Positions 7,918-16,902 are shown, counted from the stretch's first letter. The stretch is DNA of 52,590 bases from Streptomyces sp. BV286 (GCF_019090165.1 NZ_JAHRIB010000182.1:1-52590); one strand, 5' to 3'. The notes: generated from the letters alone by a model not told the origin. A program made the numbers and translations.

Positions 7918-8805
7918 TCAACCGGCCTGTCCGAGCAGCAGCATCAGTGCGAACGTCACCAGTGTCAGCGGCACCCAGCGCAGCACCGCCGCCCGGCCGG
8001 GGCGGGGCGCTTCGCGCAGCAGCGCCAGGCCCAGCGGCACCAGTGCGGCGCACAGTCCGGCCAGCGCCAGCAGCGACAGCGGTGTGGTCCCCTTGAGCAC
8101 TCCGAGGGGCAGTGCCGCGGTGAGGGCAAGTGCGCCGGCGCGGACCGGGCCGAGCACCCGGGTACGCCAGGCGCCGAGGGCGAGGACGATCCATCCGGCG
8201 AGAACGGCGACGTTCAGCGTGGCGAAGACGTGGAAGGCGCCGTAGCCGGCGGAGACCGCCTCGGTCGCGGGACCGGCCCCCTCGGAACGCACCAGTTGAA
8301 AGGCGAGATGGTCCACCCCGGCGTGGAAGGCGCGGGCGAACAGCCCGAACATCACCAGGACGCCGCCCCACAGGCCCCAGCCTGCACTTCGCGCCCCGAT
8401 CCGTGCGGCAACGACGGCCACGGCGGGCCAGAGCATCAGGTTGCCCGCCGCGAAGAGGCCGTACGCGGTGGCCATCAGGGCGGGGTGCCGTTCGTACGCG
8501 GCGAGTTGGTCCGGGAAGAAGAAGGGGAAGCGGGCCCGCAGCAGCGCGCCGGTCAGCATCAGGAGTGGGCCGAGCACCATGGCGGTGCCGCCCACCCACC
8601 GCCCGGGAAAGCCGGTGACCTCCCACCGCTCCACAGGCAGCGCGCCGCTCAGCCGGACACCGATCGGGGTGACTGGCTTGGTCGACATGGCCGGGGTGGC
8701 CGACATGGCCGGGGTGGTCGGGGCGGCCGGGGTGACTGGAATGGCCGACATGGCCGGGGTGGCCGGAGTGACTGGGGCGGCCGCGGATGTCGTCGGGTTC
8801 GTCAT
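7918..8805 (-). CDS. Polytopic membrane protein with repetitive Ala/Pro/Thr N-terminus
   Basis: About 295 residues with seven or eight hydrophobic segments from GTAMVLGPLLMLTGALL to the C-terminal LTLVTFALMLLLGQAG. The first 50 residues are low complexity, built of repeats around TPAMSATPAMS and PVTPAAP, and mirror a GC-rich tandem repeat in the DNA (about 8690-8780). No transporter or enzyme motif is recognised. It is the first gene of an apparent operon with the histidine kinase and response regulator, so it may be an accessory sensor component or a target. ATG 8841 is an alternative start; neither has a strong ribosome site. Confidence 0.75.
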   Translation of the reverse strand: MTNPTTSAAAPVTPATPAMSAIPVTPAAPTTPAMSATPAMSTKPVTPIGVRLSGALPVERWEVTGFPGRWVGGTAMVLGPLLMLTGALLRARFPFFFPDQLAAYERHPALMATAYGLFAAGNLMLWPAVAVVAARIGARSAGWGLWGGVLVMFGLFARAFHAGVDHLAFQLVRSEGAGPATEAVSAGYGAFHVFATLNVAVLAGWIVLALGAWRTRVLGPVRAGALALTAALPLGVLKGTTPLSLLALAGLCAALVPLGLALLREAPRPGRAAVLRWVPLTLVTFALMLLLGQAG

Positions 8806-9061
8806 GCTGACGACGATGCCTTCAGCGTCCTTGCGGGGCATCGGACCGGGAGCTGAATCGCGGGGTCAGACCTGGGTATGACCCCGCCGGACGACCGGCG
8901 CGGGTGGTGACTGCGCAGCCCGGCGGGGCGGACGGCTCTGGTGACACGATCGGTGCCCCCTATGGATCGAGCCTCTTCACTTGGCTTGGGGGGTCGTGCC
9001 CGCTGGCAGCAAGCTGCCACGGGTTGGCGGCCGGAGTGCCTGATTGCCCAGGCTGTGGCTC

Positions 9062-9916
9062 ATGAGCAACGACTTCCTTCTCGGTGACGAACTCCCGGTC
9101 GACCGCATCGGCTTCGGAGCCATGCGCCTGTCCGCGAACGGCTTCCAGGGGCCGGCCCGCGATCCCGAAACCGGTCGCGCCGTCCTGCGCCGCGCCGTCG
9201 AACTCGGCGTGAACCACATCGACACGGCCGCCTTCTACACCAGCGACGACGGCACCGTCCGTGCCAACGCCCTGATCCGCGAGGCCCTCCACCCCTACCC
9301 GGCCGGCCTGGTCCTCGCCACGAAGGTCGGGCCGGTCCGTACCCCCGACGGGGGCGTGACACAGACCAACGACCCGTCGGCGCTGCGGCCGTTGGTCGAG
9401 GAGAACCTCGAAACCCTCGGCCTGGACAGCCTCGATCTCGTCTATCTGCGCATCGGCCTCATGGACGCGCCGCACGGCGAGTCCGTCTCCGCCCGCTTCG
9501 AGGCGCTGGCCGCGATGCGCGAGGAGGGCCTGATCCGCCATCTCGGCCTGAGCAACATCGGCGCGGGCCATCTCGCCGAGGCCCGTGCGATCGCACCCGT
9601 CGCGGCCGTCCAGAACCACTTCCACGCCGGCAGGCGCGACGACGCCGGGCTCCTGGCCGCCTGCGAGGAGGCCGGCATCGCCTTCGTGCCGTTCTTCCCA
9701 CTGGGCGGCGGCATCGGCGATCCCGCGGGGGACCGCACGGCCAAGGTCGCGGAACGACACGGGAGCACGGTCGCGCAGATCGCCCTGGCCTGGCTGCTCG
9801 CCTCCTCCCCCGCCACCCTGGCCATCCCCGGCACCGGCTCCCTCACGCACCTGGAGGAGAACATGGCCGCCGGGTCGATCACCCTCACCCCGGAGGACCT
9901 CTCCGACCTCGCCTGA
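9062..9916 (+). CDS. Aldo/keto reductase
   Basis: A 284-residue TIM-barrel oxidoreductase using NADPH. The start ATG 9062 gives IGFGAMRLS as the first strand. The catalytic residues Asp54 and Tyr59 (HIDTAAFY) and Lys88 (LATKVG) are present. At the position usually held by His, the sequence reads LVYLRIG, so the tetrad is atypical, as in several single-strand actinobacterial members. The C-terminal cofactor region is IPGTGSLTHLEENMAA. It stands alone, transcribed away from the membrane protein/two-component operon. The substrate is unknown. Confidence 0.9.
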   Translation: MSNDFLLGDELPVDRIGFGAMRLSANGFQGPARDPETGRAVLRRAVELGVNHIDTAAFYTSDDGTVRANALIREALHPYPAGLVLATKVGPVRTPDGGVTQTNDPSALRPLVEENLETLGLDSLDLVYLRIGLMDAPHGESVSARFEALAAMREEGLIRHLGLSNIGAGHLAEARAIAPVAAVQNHFHAGRRDDAGLLAACEEAGIAFVPFFPLGGGIGDPAGDRTAKVAERHGSTVAQIALAWLLASSPATLAIPGTGSLTHLEENMAAGSITLTPEDLSDLA

Positions 9917-10134
9917 CGAGGGGGCGACGGGACGACGGGGCGACGGCCGCGAAGGCTGTGAGGGCCGCGAAGGCTCTGACGGCGCCTGCCACTAGTTGCG
10001 ATGGCGGCGGGACCAAGGGCGCGCCCGTCGGCCCGGATCCGCCTCGGCGCCCACCCGTGGGCCGGCGGCCATTGCTCCGATTGGCCTGTGGTGCGAGGAT
10101 CTTGGGACTTCACACACCCAACGGGGGGTTTGTC

Positions 10135-10500
10135 ATGGCACTGTTCGGCAACGCGCACACCGTCGACCCGGGGAAGGCCCAGCACGACTACGCGCGGCTG
10201 CTCGGGCAGAACGAGCAGGTGTACGCCGCCTTCCAGCTGATCCGCGACACCATCCTCTTCACCGACCGCCGCCTCATCATGGTCGACAAGCAGGGCATCA
10301 CCGGCAAGAAGACGGAGTACCACTCCGTCCCGTACCGCAGCATCACGCACTTCGCCGTCGAGACCGCCGGGACCTTCGATCTCGACGCCGAGCTGAAGAT
10401 CTGGATCTCCGGGTCACCGGCGCCGATCCAGAAGACCTTCACCAAGGGCGTCGACATCTACGAGGTCCAGGCGATCCTCACCCAGTTCGTGGCGCGATAG
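10135..10500 (+). CDS. Bacterial PH-domain protein
   Basis: A 121-residue protein that is almost entirely a bacterial pleckstrin-homology-like domain: LIRDTILFTDRRLIMVDKQG, a basic turn ITGKKTEYHSVPYRSITHFAVET and the strand/helix AELKIWISGSPAPIQKTFTKGVDIYEVQAIL. This matches the small YdjO/DUF-PH type common in Firmicutes and actinobacteria. No membrane segment is present. The start ATG 10135 follows a G-rich ribosome site (ACGGGGGG). Biological role is unknown; no operon partner. Confidence 0.85.
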   Translation: MALFGNAHTVDPGKAQHDYARLLGQNEQVYAAFQLIRDTILFTDRRLIMVDKQGITGKKTEYHSVPYRSITHFAVETAGTFDLDAELKIWISGSPAPIQKTFTKGVDIYEVQAILTQFVAR

Positions 10501-10569
10501 GTAGCACGTACCGGCATCGGCGTACGCGATGACTGCTGGCTGATGGCTGCTGGCTGCTGGCTGCTGGTC

Positions 10570-11754
10570 TCATGCCAAATCCGGTACGGGGGACGGCCGT
10601 ACGGGCCTGAGTCCCCGTGCCAGGGCCAGCGTGACGGTGATCGACGCGGCCGCCGTCGCCGCCATCGCCGTTGCCGGTGACGTCAGTTGGGCCATCGATC
10701 CCGCCAGCGCCGCTCCCACCCCCTGCATCGTCAGCATGCCGGACGAGTGCAACCCCAGTGCGTGGCCCGCCAGTTCGGGTGGCGTGACGGCCATCAGGCG
10801 TTCCTGCTGGAGGAGGCTCGCGCCGAAGCCGACCGAGGCCAGGGCGGCGAGTGCCGCAGCCAGGGACGGGCGGGGGTGCAGGAGGAAGAGCAGGTACGGG
10901 GCCGCCAGCAGCAGGAGCAGGGGCACCCCGAGCCGGGGCCGCAGGTGGGGTCTCACGAAGCGGGCGACCGTCACGTCTCCGACCAGCATGCCCAGGGCGG
11001 CGCAGGCGAAGAGCAGACCCGCGTGCCCGGGAGCGTACGAGACGTAGAGGGACTCGCAGCCGACGATCAGGCCGTTGGGAAGCCAGAGGGCCAGATAGAG
11101 GTGGCGGCGGGGGCCTGCGGAGAAGAGGGTCCTGTTCGTGCGCCAGGTCTCGCGTACCGAGGGGCGGCCCGTGGCTCTCGGCGGGCGGGGGGTCAGGGCG
11201 AGTCGGACGACCGCGGCGGCCGTCGCGTACAGGGCCGCCGCCGTGAGCAGTGTGCCGCTCGGGGACAGCAGGGCGATCAGGACGCCGCCCGCGGCGAAGC
11301 CCGCGACCTGCGTGATCCCGTTCGCCATGTTGAAGACCGAGCGGCCGACGATGTAGCCGTCCTTGGGCAGGATCTCGTTCAGCAGGCCCCAGCGGACCCC
11401 GCCGCCCAGGGAGGCCACCAGGCCGAGGGCGAGGATCAGGGCGAAGACCGCCCAGAGCGGGACGGGGAGCGCCAGGAGTGCCGTGCCCGCCGCGAACGCG
11501 AGCGCGGTGCCCGTCATCGTGGCGCGGGGCGGCAGGCGGTCGGCCGCCGACAGGAGTGTGGTCGCGCCCAGGACCTGGGCGAGCGACGGGCCGAACATGC
11601 TCAGGGCCGACAGGAGGGGCGAGTCCGTGGCCCGATAGACCAGCGTGCCGAGCGCGAGGCCGCTCATCGTCTGGGCGGCCACCTGCGCCGAGGAGGCCAG
11701 GAAGAGGGGCGTGAACTCCGGGGTGCGGAAGAGGGAGCGGTACGTCGTTCGCAT
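10570..11754 (-). CDS. MFS transporter
   Basis: A 394-residue major facilitator with about 12 hydrophobic helices. The N-terminal half begins TPLFLASSAQVAAQTMSGLALGTL, a pattern common in actinobacterial exporters, and the loop between helices 2 and 3 reads SAADRLPPRATM. A central cytoplasmic loop (PPRATGRPSVRETWRTNR) splits the halves. No substrate can be named. It is divergent from the ArsR-like regulator gene; the 93-bp gap contains a perfect dyad (11794-11813), so the transporter is probably controlled by that regulator. Confidence 0.9.
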   Translation of the reverse strand: MRTTYRSLFRTPEFTPLFLASSAQVAAQTMSGLALGTLVYRATDSPLLSALSMFGPSLAQVLGATTLLSAADRLPPRATMTGTALAFAAGTALLALPVPLWAVFALILALGLVASLGGGVRWGLLNEILPKDGYIVGRSVFNMANGITQVAGFAAGGVLIALLSPSGTLLTAAALYATAAAVVRLALTPRPPRATGRPSVRETWRTNRTLFSAGPRRHLYLALWLPNGLIVGCESLYVSYAPGHAGLLFACAALGMLVGDVTVARFVRPHLRPRLGVPLLLLLAAPYLLFLLHPRPSLAAALAALASVGFGASLLQQERLMAVTPPELAGHALGLHSSGMLTMQGVGAALAGSMAQLTSPATAMAATAAASITVTLALARGLRPVRPSPVPDLA

Positions 11755-11793
11755 GGACCGGAGTCTTGGACCGGTGCCGGAGCGGCCGTTAGT

Positions 11794-11813
11794 GTTTCGC
11801 GCCTGTGCGAAAC
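11794..11813. promoter_or_regulatory. Operator dyad GTTTCGC-N6-GCGAAAC
   Basis: Perfect 7-bp arms (11794-11800 and 11807-11813) sit midway between the divergent MFS and ArsR-like starts (11754 and 11848). The position and form fit an ArsR-family operator repressing both directions. Confidence 0.7.
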
Positions 11814-11847
11814 CATCGCGCGCGACGACGGACCGGAGGGCGTGGAG

Positions 11848-12870
11848 ATGGGCTGGTGGCAGGTCAACGCCGACACCCTGGCCGGCAGCCGCTTCGTGAT
11901 CTCGCCGCTCGCCGAGACCTTCGCCTGCCTCAAGGCGCTGAGTGCGGGGACGGCCGCGCACCCCGGCGAGCGGGCCTGGCTGAACGCCCATCTGCCGGAC
12001 CACCGGCGGCGGTTGGCGGCCGACCCCGTCACCGCCGCCCTCGTCCGGGCGGGCCTCGGACCCGAGTGGATAGCCGACTTCCTCACGCCGACCCCGCGCG
12101 GCGACGAGGACTTCGCCGCGGAGGTCGCCCGGGTGCGCGACGCTTCGCCCGAGGCGGCCCGGGCCCACCTCGTCGTCGCCCTGCGCGGCCCGCTGCCCGC
12201 GATCCTCCGGGGCCGCGACGACCTCCCCGGCCGCGCCGCCGACCTGCTCACCCACCTCTGGACCGAGGCCGTACGCCCCTACTGGCCCCGTCGCCGCCGC
12301 GTACTGGAAGCGGATGTCGTGGCCCGCACCGCCCAGCTGAGCCAGGGCGGCTGGGCGGCCGCGCTCGACGCGATGCGGCCGGGCATGCGCTGGCTCGGCG
12401 AGAACCGGCTGCAGGTCAACCTGCACGAGTACCCGCCCCAGGAGATCTCGGGTGCCGAGCTCCTCTTCGTACCGGTGACTCCGCAGCGGCACGGCTGGGT
12501 GTCGTGGGAGGAGCCCGACCGGTACGCGGTCGTGTACCCGTGCTCGGGCGTGCTGGCACACACCGAACCGTCCGCCGCGCACACCGTGCCCTCCGCCGGG
12601 TCGGCCACCCCCGAGAGCCTCGGCCGGCTGCTCGGCACCGCGCGGGCCGGTGTGCTCGCCCGCCTCGACTCCCCCATGAGTACGAGCCAGCTGGTCGCCG
12701 TCACCGGGCAGGGGCTCGGCTCCGTCGGCCGCCATCTGAAGGTCCTGCTCGACGCCCGGCTGGTGCGGCGGCGGCGCTCCGGGCGGTCGGTGCTCTACTA
12801 CCGGACGGCCGCGGGTGAGGTTCTTCTCAGGGCCCAGGGCGCCGCCCGGGTGCCGACGGACCGGAGTTAG
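11848..12870 (+). CDS. ArsR-type winged-helix regulator with DUF5937-like N-terminus
   Basis: The protein has 340 residues, much longer than a classical ArsR. The large N-terminal part (FVISPLAETFACLKALSAG...) matches the DUF5937-type domain seen before winged helices in Streptomyces regulators. The last 80 residues are the DNA-binding part (ARAGVLARLDSPMSTSQLVAVTGQGLGSVGRHLKVLLDARLVRRRRSGRSVLYYRT). No metal-binding Cys motif typical of ArsR/SmtB is present, so a small organic ligand is more likely. ATG 11848 is chosen because GGAGGG lies about 9 bases upstream. It probably represses the divergent MFS gene and itself, and leads into the peroxidase gene 9 bp downstream. A second regulator of the same design is at 43534. 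Confidence 0.88.
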   Translation: MGWWQVNADTLAGSRFVISPLAETFACLKALSAGTAAHPGERAWLNAHLPDHRRRLAADPVTAALVRAGLGPEWIADFLTPTPRGDEDFAAEVARVRDASPEAARAHLVVALRGPLPAILRGRDDLPGRAADLLTHLWTEAVRPYWPRRRRVLEADVVARTAQLSQGGWAAALDAMRPGMRWLGENRLQVNLHEYPPQEISGAELLFVPVTPQRHGWVSWEEPDRYAVVYPCSGVLAHTEPSAAHTVPSAGSATPESLGRLLGTARAGVLARLDSPMSTSQLVAVTGQGLGSVGRHLKVLLDARLVRRRRSGRSVLYYRTAAGEVLLRAQGAARVPTDRS

Positions 12871-12879
12871 CATCCGAAC

Positions 12880-13395
12880 ATGACCAACGACAACGCCAGT
12901 ACCTCCGACGCCTCGGTTCTCGACGTCGACATCGACGCGCTGCAGGGCGGTTCCGCGGACCTCGGCCAGTACAAGGGCCAGGCCGTACTCATCGTCAACG
13001 TGGCGTCCAAGTGCGGGCTCACCCCGCAGTACGCGGGCCTGGAGCGACTGCACGCGCGGTACGCGGCACAGGGTTTCACCGTGCTCGGAGTGCCCTGCAA
13101 CCAGTTCCTCGGCCAGGAGCCCGGCTCTTCCGAGGAGATCGCGGAGTTCTGCTCGGCGACGTACGGCGTGACCTTCCCGATGACCGAGAAGGTCGACGTG
13201 AACGGCGACGCGCGGCACACCCTGTACGAGCGGCTCACCGGCTTCGCGGACGGCGAGGGGCACAGCGGTGACGTCCGCTGGAACTTCGAGAAGTTCCTGA
13301 TCGGCCGGGACGGCACGGTCGTGGCGCGCTTCGCGCCGAAGACCGAGCCGGAGTCCGCCGAGGTCGTGTCGGCGGTCGAGGCCCACCTCGGCTGA
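12880..13395 (+). CDS. Glutathione peroxidase-family thiol peroxidase
   Basis: A 171-residue thioredoxin-fold peroxidase. The catalytic residues are Cys45 (VASKCGLTPQY, a Cys in place of Sec), Gln79 (CNQFLGQEPG) and Trp134/Asn135 (RWNFEKFL). Because Streptomyces use mycothiol, the physiological reductant is probably thioredoxin or mycothiol rather than glutathione (inference). It reduces H2O2 or organic hydroperoxides in the cytoplasm. It starts 9 bp after the ArsR-like regulator stop and may share its transcript. Confidence 0.95.
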   Translation: MTNDNASTSDASVLDVDIDALQGGSADLGQYKGQAVLIVNVASKCGLTPQYAGLERLHARYAAQGFTVLGVPCNQFLGQEPGSSEEIAEFCSATYGVTFPMTEKVDVNGDARHTLYERLTGFADGEGHSGDVRWNFEKFLIGRDGTVVARFAPKTEPESAEVVSAVEAHLG

Positions 13396-13419
13396 GCGGT
13401 CCGTCCCGCGCGGGCACCC

Positions 13420-13455
13420 GCCGGTTGACCTGCCGGTTTACCTGCCGGTTGACCT
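13420..13455. repeat. Three 12-bp direct repeats (GCCGGTTGACCT)
   Basis: Copies at 13420-13431, 13432-13443 (one mismatch, TTTACCT) and 13444-13455. The last contains TTGACC, which forms the -35 element of the MerR promoter. Confidence 0.75.
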
Positions 13456-13478
13456 TGCCCCTGGGACAAGGCGCATCG
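13449..13478 (+). promoter_or_regulatory. MerR-type promoter with operator CCTTGCCCC-T-GGGACAAGG
   Basis: TTGACC (13449-13454) is followed by a near-perfect dyad, CCTTG...CAAGG at 13453-13471, and then GCATCG as a weak -10 after a long spacer of about 19 bp. A dyad between stretched -35 and -10 boxes is the hallmark of MerR-family promoters. It lies upstream of the MerR gene at 13523, so autoregulation is likely. Confidence 0.7.
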
Positions 13479-13522
13479 TCCTCCCACCGGGCGGCGCTCG
13501 CCCGGTGACGGAGGAGGGGCCG

Positions 13523-14422
13523 GTGGACCACTCGGAACCTGTGCGACGCCCGGCCCCCGCGGCCGGGGAGCTGCTCACGATCGGCGCCTTCGCCGCCCGT
13601 GCGCGGCTGTCGCCGAAGGCCCTGCGGCTGTACGACAGGCTCGGCCTGCTGGCGCCCGCGCAGGTCGACGAGGTGACCGGTTACCGCTACTACCGGGCCG
13701 GCCAGATCGAACGCGCCAGGCTGGTCTTCCTGCTGCGCCGGCTCGACATGCCCCTCGCGCGGATCGCCGAGGTGGTGGAGCGGCAGGAGGCCGACGGGGC
13801 CGGGGCGGCGGATCTCGTCGCCGCGTACTGGGCGGACGTCGAGGAACGCCTCGCCGGGCAGCGGACACTCGCGCACTACCTCCGTGGACGGCTTTCCGGA
13901 AGGAGTTCCGAGTTGTACGCGAAGTTCGAGATCCGCACCGTGGACGTACCGGAGCAGTGGGTCATCACGGAGACACGGCACACCCTGGTGGACGAGCTGC
14001 CCCTCTGGATCCCGGCGTCGCTGGGACGTCTGGAGGAGGCAGCCGGGGAGTGCGGCGGCTCGACGGGGTCGCCCTTCACCGTCTACCACTCGGTGGTCTC
14101 GGACGAGAGCGACGGTCCCGTCGAGTGCTGTGTCCCCGTCGCCGACGTGACGGCGGCCCGCGCCTGGGCCGCGGAGCACGCGCGCGCGTGGGGCGCGGCG
14201 GCCCGCCTCGAACCGGCCCGGCGCCTCGCCTACACCCGCATCACCAAGGCCCAGGTCGCCGCCCCGCAGATCCACGCCGCGTACGAGGCCGTGGAGGCCT
14301 GGATGGCACGGGAGGGCCACTCCTACGCGGGCCCCTGCCGCGAGATCTACTTCACCGACTGGGACGCCGCAACCCCGGAGGACGAGGCGTGCGACGTGGC
14401 ATTCCCGATCACCCCGGGCTGA
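13523..14422 (+). CDS. MerR-family regulator with GyrI-like effector domain
   Basis: 299 residues. The N-terminal winged helix reads LLTIGAFAARARLSPKALRLYDRLGLLAP, then TGYRYYRAGQIERARLVFLLRRLDMPL, which is textbook MerR. A short dimerisation helix follows, then about 150 residues resembling a GyrI/BmrR-type ligand pocket (VYHSVVSDESDGPVECCVPV; REIYFTDWDAATPEDEACDVAFPI). It should bind a drug-like small molecule and remodel its promoter. GTG 13523 is chosen because GGAGGAGG lies 5 bases upstream; GTG 13505 lacks a site. The dyad at 13453-13471 suggests it controls itself. Confidence 0.9.
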   Translation: MDHSEPVRRPAPAAGELLTIGAFAARARLSPKALRLYDRLGLLAPAQVDEVTGYRYYRAGQIERARLVFLLRRLDMPLARIAEVVERQEADGAGAADLVAAYWADVEERLAGQRTLAHYLRGRLSGRSSELYAKFEIRTVDVPEQWVITETRHTLVDELPLWIPASLGRLEEAAGECGGSTGSPFTVYHSVVSDESDGPVECCVPVADVTAARAWAAEHARAWGAAARLEPARRLAYTRITKAQVAAPQIHAAYEAVEAWMAREGHSYAGPCREIYFTDWDAATPEDEACDVAFPITPG

Positions 14423-14450
14423 CCGGAACGCCCCTCTCTGCGGCCTGTTC

Positions 14451-14535
14451 AGGGGCGCGGGGACCAGCGCGGTCCTTTAGGGGCGCGGGGAACTGCGCAA
14501 TCTTTTAAGGGGCGCGGGGAACTGCGCGACCAGCC
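14451..14535. repeat. Three copies of the Streptomyces GGGGCGCGGGGAAC intergenic element
   Basis: Copies begin at 14451, 14479 and 14508, each AGGGGCGCGGGGA(A)C followed by TGCGC or AGCGC. A fourth copy is at 49413-49440 in the catabolic cluster. This element is dispersed in intergenic DNA across the genus. Confidence 0.8.
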
Positions 14536-14580
14536 CCCACCCACCCGCAGCCGAACCACCACCGCTCCACCCACCCCCAG

Positions 14581-14632
14581 TGGCGCAGCCCACGGTGGCG
14601 CAGCCCACGGTGGCGCAGCCCACGGTGGCGCT
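14581..14632. repeat. 15-bp tandem repeat TGGCGCAGCCCACGG
   Basis: Three exact copies (14581-14625) and a partial fourth, just past the stop codon of the membrane protein gene read from the minus strand. Confidence 0.8.
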
Positions 14633-16739
14633 ACCCCTCCCCGCGGACAGCGTCCCGCATCTCCTCAGGACACCCCGTACCCCGGGGCAACTGATACGGC
14701 GCAGCCAACCGATACGTGCCGGCCCGCGGAGCGAGCAGCTCCGTCCACTGGTCCCCGTTGACGTCCTCTTCCGTCTCCATCAGACACCCGTTGACGTTCT
14801 CGTACGTCTTGGGCGCCTCGTCGTCCTCCCGCCGCTTCGACTCCTCGGTCTCCTGCGGCGGTTTGACGCTCTTGCCCTCCGCGTCGACGAGGCCGAGCCA
14901 CGGCGAGTAGGGGATCCGGATGAGCACCCGGCCCGCCCGCTTCACCTCGATCGTCAGCTCGCCCTGCTCGGCCCGGTCGACCACGGCGGGCGGGTCGGCC
15001 ATCGGCGTCGGGTCGACGACCCGGAAGAGCTGCCAGTTGGCGTCGCCCCAGACCTGCTTCAGGTAGGGCATCCCGCGCTGCACGAGCTGCCGCTCGCGCT
15101 GGCCGCCGTCCCCGTCCGGCTCGCCCTTGGGCAGGACGACGTAGTGGACGGCCCAGCGCTTCAGCCACTCGTGGTAGTTCGCGGAGTTGAGGGTGTCGTC
15201 GTAGAAGAGCGGGTTGCGCTCCATGTCCGCCTGCCGGTTCCAGCCGCGGGCGAGGTTGACGTACGGGGCGAGGGCGGACGCCTCACGGTGCGAGCGGGCC
15301 GGTACGACCTCGACGCGGCCCTTCTCGGCGCCCGCCTCCTGGAGCTGGTTGACGAGGGGGGCCAGTTCGCGGGCCCAGGACGCGGCGGGCGTCGTGTGCA
15401 CGATGTCGTCCACGGCCTTGAAGCTGATCCAGGCGTTCATGCCCACGAAGGCGACGACGATCGTGTACCACTTGCGCGAGCGCGGCACGGTGAACGGCAG
15501 CGCGGCGATCAGCGCGACCCCCGCGAACAGCATGGGGAGGCGGCTGATGTTGGAGCCGATCTGCGAGCTGATCAGCCAGACGAGGACGACGGACAGGCCG
15601 TACACCGCCGCCGTGATCCGGACCGTCTTCCACTCCTTGGGCACGAGGAAGACGACGAACGCCGAGTACGTGAACGGCAGCACGACCGACCCGAAGATCA
15701 TCGGCTGCGTGCCGGAGAAGGGGAACAACCAGGCCGAGACGCCCACGACGACGGCGGGCGCGATGCCCAGCGCGTAGGCGCCCGGGCGGCGCTTCTGCAG
15801 GAACAGCGCCACCGCGACGAACCCCACGAAGAGCCCGGCCACGGGGGACGCGGCTGTCGCGATCGCGGCGAGCGGGGCGGCGCACAGGGCCTTGGCCCAG
15901 CGCTTGTAGCGCCAGCGGTACGGCCAGCAGAAGACGACGGCGGTCGCACCGAGCGCGAAGACCGTGCCGAGGCCGAAGGTCACCCGGCCGGAGATCGCGT
16001 TGCACAGGAGCGCGAACACTCCGGCGAGCGCCGGCCAGACCGGGTCCCGTACGGCTCTGGTGCGCATCAGGATCAGCATGAGCAGCCCGGCGGAGAGCGT
16101 CCCGGCGATCATCATCGTCGTCCGCACGCCGAGCACGGCCATCAGGTACGGGGACACCACGCTGTACGACACGGGGTGCATGCCGCCGTACCAGGCCAGG
16201 TTGTACGCGGAACCAGGGTTGCGCCCGACGAACTCGGCCCACGCGTCCTGCGCGGCGAGGTCGCCCCCACTGTTCGCGAACGTGAAGAACCAAATGACGT
16301 GGAGGATGCCGGAGAGTGCGGTGGCCAGGACCGCGGGGTGGCGGACGAAGCGGTGCATGCGGGTGGTTTCGGCGCCGCCGGCGGGCTCGTCCGGTCCGCC
16401 GCCCTCACCACCGGTCCCACCGTCGCCCGGGCCGTCGTGGCCCACGTCGGCCTTCGGGTGTCCGTCGGTTTTCGGGTGTCCGTCGGCCTTCGCGCGCTCG
16501 GACTCGGCGGGGGCCTCGCGCGGCCCGGTCGCCCCGTCGCGGGGATCGGTGGAGCCCTCGTCCGGGCCGGTGGGCTCCTCGCCGACGTCCTGAGGTCCGG
16601 AGGTGCCGGACGGTGCGGCACCGTCGGTCTGCCCGGCGGTGCCGGGGCTCTCGACGTGCCGTGTACGCACGCGTATTCGCGGGCCGGCCCCTCGGCTCGG
16701 CTCGGCGTCGTCGGCGTGCGTCGGCTCCGCTGTCGCCAC
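14631..16739 (-). CDS. Large polytopic membrane protein with disordered N-terminus and extracytoplasmic C-terminal domain
   Basis: This 702-residue protein has three parts. Residues 1-125 are polar, Gly/Asp/Pro rich and disordered, with the repeat DGHPKTDGHPKADVG. Residues 130-440 hold about 11 hydrophobic helices (HPAVLATALSGILHVIWFFTFA to KWYTIVVAFVGMNAW). Residues 445-702 are soluble and end GTGCPEEMRDAVRGEG. The plan resembles integral-membrane glycosyltransferases of the GT-C type, but no catalytic motif could be named; a cell-envelope role is inference. GTG 16739 is the start. It lies downstream of the D-Ala-D-Ala carboxypeptidase gene on the same strand, separated by 163 bp. Confidence 0.8.
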   Translation of the reverse strand: MATAEPTHADDAEPSRGAGPRIRVRTRHVESPGTAGQTDGAAPSGTSGPQDVGEEPTGPDEGSTDPRDGATGPREAPAESERAKADGHPKTDGHPKADVGHDGPGDGGTGGEGGGPDEPAGGAETTRMHRFVRHPAVLATALSGILHVIWFFTFANSGGDLAAQDAWAEFVGRNPGSAYNLAWYGGMHPVSYSVVSPYLMAVLGVRTTMMIAGTLSAGLLMLILMRTRAVRDPVWPALAGVFALLCNAISGRVTFGLGTVFALGATAVVFCWPYRWRYKRWAKALCAAPLAAIATAASPVAGLFVGFVAVALFLQKRRPGAYALGIAPAVVVGVSAWLFPFSGTQPMIFGSVVLPFTYSAFVVFLVPKEWKTVRITAAVYGLSVVLVWLISSQIGSNISRLPMLFAGVALIAALPFTVPRSRKWYTIVVAFVGMNAWISFKAVDDIVHTTPAASWARELAPLVNQLQEAGAEKGRVEVVPARSHREASALAPYVNLARGWNRQADMERNPLFYDDTLNSANYHEWLKRWAVHYVVLPKGEPDGDGGQRERQLVQRGMPYLKQVWGDANWQLFRVVDPTPMADPPAVVDRAEQGELTIEVKRAGRVLIRIPYSPWLGLVDAEGKSVKPPQETEESKRREDDEAPKTYENVNGCLMETEEDVNGDQWTELLAPRAGTYRLAAPYQLPRGTGCPEEMRDAVRGEG

Positions 16740-16902
16740 GTGAAGGTACTCCCGTGTCCCGTTGTTCCACTCTCGGCCGGGCCCCGCGGCGGGCGACCTT
16801 GCCCCGTTCTCGCGACGCTAGCACGCACCCCGCCGGAGGGCTCCTGGGTGGTGCTCGTCGGCGGGGTGCGGTCGGTTCGACTGTCCTGGGGCGTACTCCC
16901 TG

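Noticed and set aside
9917..10134. Short frames between the aldo/keto reductase and PH-like genes
   Set aside because: The DNA is a run of GACGGGGCGACGG-like low-complexity sequence without a supported start.
10570..13386. A 938-residue continuous minus-strand frame
   Set aside because: Only the last 394 residues (MFS transporter) have family resemblance; the rest is antisense to the ArsR-like and peroxidase genes.
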